NCBI GenBank assembly: GCA_016782545.1
Contig: JADHYG010000041.1
Location: 1-9,198 of the forward strand
Source of the DNA: Candidatus Microgenomates bacterium
GTDB lineage: Bacteria; Patescibacteria; Microgenomatia; JADHYG01
Direction: 5' to 3'
DNA length: 9,198 nt
Position numbers and translations under genes: made by a program. Position 1 is the stretch's first letter. Each line of letters opens with the position of its first letter. Below are positions 1-5,074 of the stretch, piece after piece. The notes beneath the pieces are model-generated. The model was given only the letters and a program-made list of their open reading frames with translations, did not search any database and was not told the origin of the DNA.

Positions 1-480
1 TTTGGCTTGATGTTTATTTCTCCGTTAAGAGTTTGGTTTTTGCGAATATTTGGCGCCAAAATTGGCAAAGACACCATTATTGAACGAGTCAGGTTTTTCA
101 ATTTATATCGAAAAGGGCTTTCCGGACTTAATATCAACGATAACTGTTTTTTAAGCGATGGGGTTACTTTAGACTTGGCCGACGCCATTAAACTTGAAAA
201 AGAAACCACTCTTTCTGTAGATGCTTTAGTGTTGACCCATACCAATGTTGGCTATCCTGATCATCCGCTCCAACAATTTATCCCTTCAATGACTAAGCCT
301 GTCATTTTCAAGCAAGGCAGCTTTGTTGGCGCCAGGGCCATAATTCTACCGGGAATTATGACAGGCAGATTTTCTGTTGTCGCCGCTGGCAGCCTGGTCA
401 ATTCTAACGTGCCTGCCTTGACCTTGGTGGCTGGTGTCCCGGCCAAAAAAATAAAGACGTTTAAAAAGAAATCAAAATGA
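1..480 (+). CDS. Hexapeptide-repeat (left-handed beta-helix) O/N-acyltransferase, 5' end outside the window
   Basis: Probable sugar acetyltransferase of the WcaF/LacA/CatB-like hexapeptide superfamily, which moves an acetyl group from acetyl-CoA to a sugar in the cytoplasm. The visible 159 codons begin with the family-like stretch LRVWFLRIFGAKIGKDTIIE. Imperfect hexapeptide turns follow, then a THTNVGYPDHP loop whose histidines (about residues 78 and 86, counting the TTG at 7 as residue 1) are candidates for the catalytic base. The closing coil reads GSFVGARAIILPG, then VVAAGSLV, then LVAGVPAKKIK, a typical end for this family. No in-frame stop lies between position 1 and the TTG/ATG at 7/10. 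Relatives usually carry a further N-terminal stretch, so I treat the gene as truncated by the window edge rather than starting at 7 or 10. The stop overlaps the next start (ATGA), indicating translational coupling with the aminotransferase. The exact substrate cannot be told. Confidence 0.88.
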   Translation, partial: FGLMFISPLRVWFLRIFGAKIGKDTIIERVRFFNLYRKGLSGLNINDNCFLSDGVTLDLADAIKLEKETTLSVDALVLTHTNVGYPDHPLQQFIPSMTKPVIFKQGSFVGARAIILPGIMTGRFSVVAAGSLVNSNVPALTLVAGVPAKKIKTFKKKSK

Positions 481-1646
481 GAAAAAAATTCCTTGTTTTT
501 GGAAAACCATATCTTGGTAAAGAAGAAATTAAAGAAGTTATCGAAACCTTAAAATCAGGCTGGTGGGGCACCGGGCCCAAAACAGAATTGTTTGAGAATA
601 AGTTTAAAACTTATGCCGAGAGCAAATATGCTTTGGCGGTCAATTCGTGTACAGCTGGACTTCATTTAGCCCTTAAAGTATTAGGAATTGGGCCTGGGGA
701 CGAAGTGATCACCACTCCCCTCACCTTTTGTTCTACGGCCAACGTCATTCTTCATTGCGGGGCCAAGCCTGTTTTTGCTGACGTTAATCTTGACGATGGG
801 AATATTGATCCTCAAGAAATCGAGAAAAAAATCACCAAGAAAACCAAAGCCATTTTACCGGTTCACCTTCATGGCCGACCCTGTCAAATAGATAAAATCA
901 TCGCTTTGGCTAAAAAATATAAACTTTATGTCATTGAAGATGCCGCGCACGCCATCGAAGCCCGGTATAAAGGAAAAAAGATTGGCAATATTGGTGATCT
1001 GACTGTTTTTTCCTTTTATGTGACCAAAAATGTGGCGACCGGAGAAGGAGGGATGGTGACGACCAATAATCCTCATTGGGCTGAACAGATAAAAATCATG
1101 AGCCTTCATGGTTTATCCCGTGACGCTTATAAGCGTTATTCTCTCAAAGTTTTTCAACACTATCAGACCCTTCTTCCCGGCTATAAATACAATATGATGG
1201 ATATTCAGGCGGCCATTGGCATTCACCAATTGGCCAGAGTCAATAAAAATGCCAAATTAAGAAAAAAATATTGGCGGCTGTATGATCAGGCGTTTCAAGA
1301 TGTGCCGGAATTGATCACGCCCAAACCAGAAGAAAAAGATACCTGCCATGCCCGCCATCTTTACGCCATTTTAATCCGTCCGGAAAAATTAAAAATAAAT
1401 CGAAACCAATTTATTGACCAATTGATCAAACTTAATATCGGCAGTGGAGTTCATTTTTATCCGCTTCATCTTCATCCCTATTACCAGCAAACTTTTGGCT
1501 TTAAGAGGGGTGATTTTCCCAAGGCCGAGTTTATCGGGGAAAGAACTATTTCCCTGCCTCTGGGAGCTAATTTAACCACTAAAGACATTCGAGATGTTAT
1601 CAAGGCAGTAAAAATAATAATAAGCCTCTCATCTCCCCTCAGGTAA
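477..1646 (+). CDS. DegT/DnrJ/EryC1/StrS family PLP-dependent sugar aminotransferase
   Basis: Fold-type I PLP enzyme of the sugar aminotransferase family (relatives ArnB, WecE, PglE, PerA), which usually aminates a nucleotide-linked keto-sugar using glutamate. All 389 residues fit the family length. Visible motifs are GTGPKTELFE near residue 31, VNSCTAGLHLAL (55-66) for phosphate binding, GDEVITTPLTF (74-84), VIEDAAHA (152-159) with D155 expected to contact the pyridine nitrogen, SFYVTKN with K184 the expected Schiff-base lysine, GEGGMV (189-194), and YKYNMMDIQAAIG (236-248), the usual conserved segment after the lysine. The ATG start overlaps the preceding stop by four bases, so the two genes should be co-translated; no separate Shine-Dalgarno site is evident. 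With the acyltransferase it could make an N-acetylated amino sugar for a surface glycan. That pathway is inferred, and neither nucleotide nor position is known. The last few residues (SLSSPLR) look non-conserved. Confidence 0.95.
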   Translation: MRKKFLVFGKPYLGKEEIKEVIETLKSGWWGTGPKTELFENKFKTYAESKYALAVNSCTAGLHLALKVLGIGPGDEVITTPLTFCSTANVILHCGAKPVFADVNLDDGNIDPQEIEKKITKKTKAILPVHLHGRPCQIDKIIALAKKYKLYVIEDAAHAIEARYKGKKIGNIGDLTVFSFYVTKNVATGEGGMVTTNNPHWAEQIKIMSLHGLSRDAYKRYSLKVFQHYQTLLPGYKYNMMDIQAAIGIHQLARVNKNAKLRKKYWRLYDQAFQDVPELITPKPEEKDTCHARHLYAILIRPEKLKINRNQFIDQLIKLNIGSGVHFYPLHLHPYYQQTFGFKRGDFPKAEFIGERTISLPLGANLTTKDIRDVIKAVKIIISLSSPLR

Positions 1647-1669
1647 TTAATATGGTTGAGGTCTTATTC

Positions 1670-1747
1670 GTCATGCTGAATTCATTTCAGCATCTCTTGA
1701 TAGGTTTTTAGATCTTGAAACAGATTCTGAAACAAGTTTAGGATGAC
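1670..1747. repeat. Dispersed GTCAT...ATGAC hairpin element, copy A
   Basis: The element begins GTCAT and ends ATGAC (short inverted termini). It holds a perfect hairpin ATGCTGAA (1673-1680) / TTCAGCAT (1686-1693), then a degenerate second hairpin related to ATCCTGAA...TTCAGGAT. It is clearly the same family as copy C at 7634-7699: both have the shared lead-in TTATTCGTCATGCTGAATT, and both are followed by ATTTAT. Copy A is longer by about 12 bases in its right half and has decayed there. Such elements are common between genes in several small or AT-rich bacterial genomes; no transposase is present here. Confidence 0.85.
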
Positions 1748-1759
1748 ATTTATAGATAC

Positions 1760-1779
1760 CCACCCCGTTTGCGGGGTGG
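1760..1779. repeat. GC-rich hairpin CCACCCCG / CGGGGTGG
   Basis: Perfect 8-bp inverted repeat (1760-1767 with 1772-1779) and a TTTG loop. It stands out as GC-rich in an AT-rich spacer. No T-run follows (the next bases are TTCTCTG), so it is not a textbook intrinsic terminator for the aminotransferase gene 114 bases upstream, though it could slow polymerase or protect the mRNA 3' end. Confidence 0.8.
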
Positions 1780-1798
1780 TTCTCTGTTTCGCTCTGTA

Positions 1799-1818
1799 CA
1801 CCCCGAAGCGTCGGGGTG
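1799..1818. repeat. GC-rich hairpin CACCCCGA / TCGGGGTG, possible weak terminator
   Basis: Perfect 8-bp inverted repeat with an AGCG loop, followed by the AT-rich run ATTTATTTATATC. It shares the CACCCCG...CGGGGTG core with the hairpin 20 bases upstream, and a CCCCGA...TCGGGG core with the hairpin inside the last gene of the window (8106-8123). A terminator role for the sugar-enzyme operon is possible but weak, because the tail is not a clean T-run. Confidence 0.75.
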
Positions 1819-1823
1819 ATTTA

Positions 1824-1880
1824 TTTATATCGGCTTCATGTCCGACGTAACGTCGGACTATTCGCCTTTCTTGATATAAA
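1824..1880. repeat. Nested inverted repeat with GTCCGACG / CGTCGGAC core
   Basis: The inner perfect 8-bp stem is GTCCGACG (1840-1847) / CGTCGGAC (1851-1858) with a three-base TAA loop. It is enclosed by an outer perfect 8-bp inverted repeat, TTTATATC (1824-1831) / GATATAAA (1873-1880). The word GTCGGAC recurs at 8096-8102 in the palindrome inside the last gene. Confidence 0.7.
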
Positions 1881-1914
1881 GCCCTAGTTAAAAGCTAAGC
1901 TTTTAACTGGCTTT
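1878..1914. repeat. Large palindrome AAAGCC-(CT)-AGTTAAAAGCT / AGCTTTTAACT-GGCTTT
   Basis: The arms 1886-1896 and 1898-1908 are perfect over 11 bp about a single A. They extend outward through AAAGCC (1878-1883) pairing with GGCTTT (1909-1914) after a two-base CT bulge. The right arm is the seed of the tandem repeat that follows. Confidence 0.8.
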
Positions 1915-1959
1915 GAAATCTTTTAACTGGTTTTGAAAGCTTTTAACTGGCTTTGAATT
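1900..1959 (+). repeat. Three tandem copies of a 20-bp unit (CTTTTAACTGGCTTTGAAAT)
   Basis: The units lie at 1900-1919, 1920-1939 and 1940-1959 and differ from one another at only a few bases (GGCTTT against GGTTTT; ends AT, AG, TT). The first unit begins inside the right arm of the palindrome at 1878-1914, so the array looks like local slippage or duplication of that arm. No spacers are present, so it is not a CRISPR array. Confidence 0.85.
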
Positions 1960-1975
1960 ATTTCCATTATTTCCC

Positions 1976-2105
1976 CGAGTTTCGCACTATCGTCATTCCG
2001 AACTTGTTTCGGAATCTAAAAATAGATTCTTAAAGTTTAACTGGATAGATCCTGAAATAAATTCAGGATGACAAGGAAATTATGTAAATCAAAGTGCGAA
2101 ACTCG
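1976..2105. repeat. 130-bp unit bounded by a 13-bp perfect inverted repeat, enclosing element copy B
   Basis: CGAGTTTCGCACT at 1976-1988 is the exact reverse complement of AGTGCGAAACTCG at 2093-2105. Between them lies one GTCAT...ATGAC element, offset to the left (3 bases on one side, 20 on the other). Outside the arms are similar direct sequences: ATTATTTCC twice at 1957-1974, and TAATTTCC plus ATTATTTCC at 2107-2124. This is the architecture of a small non-autonomous element, but no transposase is visible. Confidence 0.75.
1992..2072. repeat. Dispersed GTCAT...ATGAC hairpin element, copy B
   Basis: It begins GTCAT and ends ATGAC. There are three small stems: ATTCCGAA (1995-2002) / TTCGGAAT (2008-2015), AATCTA (2013-2018) / TAGATT (2023-2028), and ATCCTGAA (2049-2056) / TTCAGGAT (2062-2069). 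The left hairpin is ATTCCGAA-type rather than the ATGCTGAA-type of copies A and C, while the right hairpin is shared with copy C. This makes it a variant subtype of the same family. Confidence 0.85.
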
Positions 2106-2120
2106 TAATTTCCTCATTAT

Positions 2121-2162
2121 TTCCTTGACAACTATTCCTTGACAACTATTCCTTGACAACTA
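2121..2162 (+). repeat. Three tandem copies of a 14-bp unit (TTCCTTGACAACTA), each with a TTGACA box
   Basis: Units at 2121-2134, 2135-2148 and 2149-2162 are identical. Each carries the consensus -35 hexamer TTGACA (2125-2130, 2139-2144, 2153-2158). Only the last copy is correctly spaced from the -10 box downstream. The 14-bp period is about 1.3 helical turns, so successive boxes would not lie on the same face of the DNA. Confidence 0.95.
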
Positions 2163-2182
2163 TTCATCTAATCCTTTATACT
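2153..2182 (+). promoter_or_regulatory. Sigma-70-type promoter for the PaaX-like gene
   Basis: TTGACA (2153-2158), an 18-base spacer and TATACT (2177-2182) form a near-consensus promoter. Transcription would start at about 2188-2191, exactly at the left edge of the palindrome at 2191-2226, so that palindrome would form the very 5' end of the mRNA or act as an operator overlapping the start site. Confidence 0.8.
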
Positions 2183-2190
2183 CAATCTGG

Positions 2191-2226
2191 TACCAATAGA
2201 TGTGCCGTTCGGCATATCTATTGGTA
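2191..2226. promoter_or_regulatory. 16-bp palindrome between promoter and start codon, candidate operator or 5' mRNA hairpin
   Basis: TACCAATAGATGTGCC (2191-2206), loop GTTC, then GGCATATCTATTGGTA (2211-2226). The arms are complementary at 15 of 16 positions, with the odd pair a G-T wobble. It sits immediately after the -10 region and five bases before the ATG at 2232. PaaX-family repressors bind palindromic operators, so autoregulation is a reasonable inference. A GTG at 2202 inside the palindrome is an in-frame alternative start. Confidence 0.75.
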
Positions 2227-2231
2227 AAATT

Positions 2232-3140
2232 ATGAAGCTAAAAAATCCAAATAACCACAAAATAGAAAGTAATAAAATAGAAAATAAAAAGCAAAAAACA
2301 ACCACCACTTCTCTTGCTGAGCTGGGAAGCTGGGATATTAAAACAACTAAGCTTTTTAGAAAATATCTCATTAAATATGAATCACTCCCCTCTTATAAGA
2401 AAATCCTCAATTCGATGATTAAATTCAAAGACATGTATCAACCAATCGTTAAAGGAAGTACTTATATTGATCTCTTTAGCCGCCTGGCAGTAATCAACGA
2501 AGAAAAAAGGCTAAAAAGAATTCAAGTTTATATGAATAAAAGAGATATTATTAGCACTTTTGACGAAATCCACGGCAAAAAATTAGTAATTACCTCAAGA
2601 GGCCGCAAAATTTTCTACAAAGATTTGCCCTTGACCAAGCTTCGCAAAGAAAAATGGAATGGCTGGTGGACGATTATCATGTACGACTTTCCTGAAACTA
2701 TCAGAACAAAACGTGTCTTTATCCGCCGGAAACTAATGAGTTTTGGTTTTGGCACACCTCAAATCTCTATTCTTGCTTCTCCCCTTCCTCTTGAAAAAGG
2801 CATGCAAAAATTAATTGAAGGAGAAAACTTAAAAAAGTTTGTTTGGGTTTTAAAGGCAAAAAGTGTTTTAGGAATGAAAAACCATGAAGTAGCCAAAAAA
2901 GCCTGGCCCATTGATGAGATTAACCAGCTTTACAACCAACTTCTTAAGATTTTGCCAAAAATTAAGAAGGATAAAATTTTGATTCAGGAGTGGCGAACTT
3001 ATTTTTTAGCCATTGATCATGCTGATCCCTATCTTCCTTTTGAGCTTCTGCCAAAAAACTGGCTCGGAGAAACCTGTGCTCATAAATTTGTAAAACTAAG
3101 CCGCTTTGGAACCCTGAAATCGCTTTTAAGAAAGCTCTAA
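2232..3140 (+). CDS. PaaX-like transcriptional regulator with Cas2-like domain
   Basis: A 302-residue cytoplasmic protein resembling the PaaX family of GntR-like repressors. A basic, low-complexity N-terminus (about 1-25) leads into a poorly conserved region (about 30-130) where the winged helix is expected, ending in LVITSRGRKIFYK. Residues 141-185 (KWNGWWTIIMYDFPE, then RRKLMSFGFGTPQISILASPLP) match the Cas2-like ferredoxin fold found in PaaX proteins. The C-terminal segment HADPYLPFELLPKNWLGE (263-280) resembles the PaaX C-terminal domain. I chose ATG 2232 because it follows the palindrome; GTG 2202 would add ten residues encoded by the hairpin. No Shine-Dalgarno site is visible. The gene stands alone between related palindromes at 2191 and 3241 and has its own promoter. 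Its ligand and targets are unknown. A stand-alone Cas2 is unlikely, given the length and absence of cas genes or arrays. Confidence 0.78.
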   Translation: MKLKNPNNHKIESNKIENKKQKTTTTSLAELGSWDIKTTKLFRKYLIKYESLPSYKKILNSMIKFKDMYQPIVKGSTYIDLFSRLAVINEEKRLKRIQVYMNKRDIISTFDEIHGKKLVITSRGRKIFYKDLPLTKLRKEKWNGWWTIIMYDFPETIRTKRVFIRRKLMSFGFGTPQISILASPLPLEKGMQKLIEGENLKKFVWVLKAKSVLGMKNHEVAKKAWPIDEINQLYNQLLKILPKIKKDKILIQEWRTYFLAIDHADPYLPFELLPKNWLGETCAHKFVKLSRFGTLKSLLRKL

Positions 3141-3168
3141 AAAAAACCTAAAAAGCTTCACCATCATC

Positions 3169-3217
3169 AATTCTTCGTTCTTCATTCTTTATTCTTAATT
3201 CTCAATTCTTGATTCTG
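3169..3217. repeat. Seven tandem copies of a degenerate 7-bp unit (AATTCTT)
   Basis: Read in sevens from 3169 the sequence is AATTCTT, CGTTCTT, CATTCTT, TATTCTT, AATTCTC, AATTCTT, GATTCTG. The last five positions are nearly fixed and the first two vary. It lies in the gap downstream of the PaaX-like stop and is strongly pyrimidine-biased on the plus strand. Confidence 0.85.
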
Positions 3218-3240
3218 AAACACTCTACGCTCAAATTTAT

Positions 3241-3276
3241 TACCAATTCATGTGCCGAACGGCACATGTTTTTGTA
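3241..3276 (+). terminator. Palindrome CATGTGCCG / CGGCACATG with T-run: likely terminator, related to the palindrome at 2191
   Basis: A perfect 9-bp stem (3249-3257 with 3260-3268) around AA is followed by TTTTTG, giving a good intrinsic terminator for the PaaX-like gene on the plus strand. Its left side, TACCAATTCATGTGCCG, matches the upstream palindrome (TACCAATAGATGTGCCG) at 15 of 17 positions, and partial outer pairing TACnAA / TTnGTA survives. It is therefore both a terminator candidate and a sister of the upstream palindrome. On the minus strand no T-run follows. Confidence 0.75.
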
Positions 3277-3290
3277 AAAAAGACGTCGAC

Positions 3291-3324
3291 TCATTAATAT
3301 TGACTTTATCATTAACATTGATTT
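3291..3324. repeat. Two tandem copies of a degenerate 18-bp unit
   Basis: TCATTAATATTGACTT (3291-3306) and TCATTAACATTGATTT (3309-3324) match at 14 of 16 positions with an 18-base period, directly after the stop of the minus-strand membrane gene. No function is apparent. Confidence 0.6.
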
Positions 3325-4992
3325 TCATTCTTTCGCTTCATTTTTTACTGCAAAGATTGTTACGTCCTCATTTTCATAAACTTTCTTTAAAAAGGAGTAT
3401 TGATTCAAATCCTTGCCCCAATATTTCTCCTGAGGACCCCAAAAAACATAACTGATCTTGTTTTGCTGTAAAAAACTTTCGGCCTCAACCAAACTAAACT
3501 TGCCTGAGAAAAAATTATTTATTTGCTGGTATTTCTGATTTATTTTCACTGTTTGGCTGAGATTGCCAATATAAACAGTATTGCCGGCATGGGCAGGAAT
3601 AAAGTTGCCCGCCGTAAAATAACTAAGAACAATCTCTTCCGGCCGCGTATTTTGCTCAAGCCAGTTAATCGCCTTCATCAGAGTTTTTAAAGGATAATGC
3701 TCAACGTCAGGATAAGGCACCAACTCAGCATTATAAGTCAAAAGCCTGTTTTCACGATCAATAATATATTTCAGATTAAGAAAAATGCCCGGCAGACAAG
3801 TCAAAAAAACAACCATCAGCAAAAAAGCTCTTAAAAGCTTACTTTTAAAAAAACGAGCCAAATGATTAATAAAATAAACAGCCAGAATTCCTGCCGGCAC
3901 AAAAGAAGCCACCTGCCAAAATCTAAGAGACAAATATAAACCGGTTTTATTCAAAAACCAAAGACCAAAAAGATGAGTGACAAACCACCCTGTTGGCAGT
4001 AAAAAAAACAAGTTTTTTTCCTTTTTCAAGAAAAATCTTAAAAGCAAAAGCGCTGTGCCTGCCAAAGCAAAGAAAAAAACCGTTCCTTGAGAAAAAGCAT
4101 AGAATTTAAAATCCACCAAATAGAGATGAGTTCTTTCCCAATCGGCAATTTCTTTCCATGGATATTGGGAAAAAAGCTTTAAAAAATAGAAAACCGAACC
4201 CACGCTCAAAAGAAAAACCACTGAAGATTTTTTAAAAACCTTTAAAATCATTTGCCTGTCCCCCAGCCAAAGCGCTCCTAAGCAAAAAACAGCCAGACCG
4301 CCGTAAATCGTTAAAAGAGAAGGCGGCAGAACAATTCCCGCCGCTAAAGCCAACAAGCCTGCAGTAAAAATGTAGATTAAAGATTTGGAAGTCTTCTTTT
4401 CCTGAATGGAAAAAGCAAAAAGCAAAAAACAGCCAGCAATGGTCAAGTGGCCAACTAAAAAATGAGGCAGAAAAGTCGCCCGCATAAAAATATTAAATTC
4501 ACTCCACCAATCATACCAAGTTGTCAATCCCCGAAACAATTGTCGAGGATAGCCGGCAGACAAGAGAATCATTAAAAAACAACTCAGCCGGGAAAGTTTT
4601 TCTTTCAGAAAATAGCTTAAAAAAAGATAAATCACTATTAACCAGCCAAAACCCAAAAAAATCCGGGCTAAAAAATGAGTCAGACTAACTGAAAAACCAA
4701 AAACACCACCGATTTTCCCCAGCCAAAGATACAAAATTTGATACAAAGAACCCTGATGCGATTCGCTGGTATATTTTTCAATCACTGTCCACCTCCCCAG
4801 CTCACCCTCTTTCATTTTAGAAAGATAAGAATTAGAATCATAAAGATAATTATGGATATAAACCCATTGTCTTTGAGGAGAAAGACGCTGGCGATTGAGA
4901 AAAGAATAAAGGTTGGGAATCAAAGAAAGAAAAATCACGGAAATAATAATAATGGCGACCAAATATTCTTCTTTGATTTTCATTAATTTCAT
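3325..4992 (-). CDS. Polytopic GT-C-type membrane glycosyltransferase-like protein, paralog 1
   Basis: An integral membrane protein of 555 residues with an N-terminal membrane helix (about 11-31), roughly ten further hydrophobic segments up to about 405, and a soluble C-terminal domain (about 425-555). The first large loop has YLYDSNSYLSKMKEGELGRW (49-68); D52 sits where GT-C enzymes keep their catalytic or metal-binding acid. Other marks are DWW (161-163), FLPHFLVGH (174-182), TAGN (460-463), AHAGN (467-471) and WGPQEK (518-523). By fold, such proteins move sugars from polyprenyl-phosphate donors on the outer membrane face; donor and acceptor here are unknown. It is a tandem paralog of the 5075-6727 gene, 82 bp downstream of it, and probably co-transcribed. 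Start ATG 4992 lies in an octamer repeat; ATG 4983 is the alternative, and neither has a Shine-Dalgarno site. Confidence 0.82.
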   Translation of the reverse strand: MKLMKIKEEYLVAIIIISVIFLSLIPNLYSFLNRQRLSPQRQWVYIHNYLYDSNSYLSKMKEGELGRWTVIEKYTSESHQGSLYQILYLWLGKIGGVFGFSVSLTHFLARIFLGFGWLIVIYLFLSYFLKEKLSRLSCFLMILLSAGYPRQLFRGLTTWYDWWSEFNIFMRATFLPHFLVGHLTIAGCFLLFAFSIQEKKTSKSLIYIFTAGLLALAAGIVLPPSLLTIYGGLAVFCLGALWLGDRQMILKVFKKSSVVFLLSVGSVFYFLKLFSQYPWKEIADWERTHLYLVDFKFYAFSQGTVFFFALAGTALLLLRFFLKKEKNLFFLLPTGWFVTHLFGLWFLNKTGLYLSLRFWQVASFVPAGILAVYFINHLARFFKSKLLRAFLLMVVFLTCLPGIFLNLKYIIDRENRLLTYNAELVPYPDVEHYPLKTLMKAINWLEQNTRPEEIVLSYFTAGNFIPAHAGNTVYIGNLSQTVKINQKYQQINNFFSGKFSLVEAESFLQQNKISYVFWGPQEKYWGKDLNQYSFLKKVYENEDVTIFAVKNEAKE

Positions 4993-5014
4993 TGTTTCAT
5001 TGTTTCATTGTTCA
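4991..5014 (-). repeat. Three tandem octamers carrying overlapping mini-ORFs before a start codon
   Basis: On the minus strand the units are TGAACAAT, GAAACAAT, GAAACAAT, running into the gene start. Each junction gives CAATG. The ATGs at 5008 and 5000 each open ATG-AAA-CAA-TGA, and each TGA overlaps the following ATG by four bases (ATGA), the last of these being the gene's own ATG at 4992. This may be chance from an octamer repeat, or may feed ribosomes to the gene by reinitiation. Confidence 0.8.
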
Positions 5015-5050
5015 ATAAGCTGGAGATGTTTTTTCACGTCTTAATTTTTT

Positions 5051-5074
5051 AACAATTTAACAATTTAACAATTC
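5051..5074. repeat. Three tandem octamers AACAATTT immediately after a stop codon
   Basis: AACAATTT at 5051-5058 and 5059-5066, then AACAATTC at 5067-5074, abutting the stop codon of the minus-strand gene at 5075. Like the other octamer array in the same 82-bp gap, it contains an ACAAT/ATTGT core, so both ends of the gap are octamer triplets. Confidence 0.85.

Larger units (their letters stand above)
1647..2231. other. Repeat-rich intergenic region, 585 bp without a gene
   Basis: No coding region is supportable here. The stretch is built almost wholly from small repeats listed separately. In order these are a GTCAT...ATGAC element, two GC-rich hairpins, a GTCCGACG hairpin nested in an 8-bp inverted repeat, a palindrome with a 20-bp tandem triplet, a 13-bp inverted repeat around a second GTCAT...ATGAC element, a 14-bp tandem triplet with -35 boxes, a -10 box, and a 16-bp palindrome. 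It separates the sugar-enzyme pair from the PaaX-like gene and probably holds the terminator of the former and the promoter of the latter. Confidence 0.85.

Noticed and set aside
261..446. Minus-strand reading frame inside the acyltransferase gene
   Set aside because: It is antisense to a clearly coding hexapeptide-repeat region and has no independent signals.
477..480. Alternative genetic code with TGA read as glycine (as in some CPR groups)
   Set aside because: TGA serves as a sensible stop at the end of the acyltransferase and of the minus-strand gene ending at 3325, and no long frame contains an in-frame TGA.
1760..1818. Strong intrinsic terminator after the aminotransferase gene
   Set aside because: Good stems are present but there is no proper T-run after either, so only a weak terminator role is noted.
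1900..1959. Possible CRISPR array from the repeated 20-bp unit
   Set aside because: The copies are head to tail with no spacers, there are only three, and no cas operon is nearby.
2232..3140. Stand-alone Cas2 nuclease
   Set aside because: At 302 residues it is about three times the length of Cas2. It has a PaaX-like C-terminal segment and an N-terminal extension, and no CRISPR array or cas1 is present.
3252..3455. Small plus-strand reading frame starting in the palindrome at 3241
   Set aside because: It overlaps the 3' end of the well-supported minus-strand membrane gene, starts inside a terminator-like hairpin, and has no family features.
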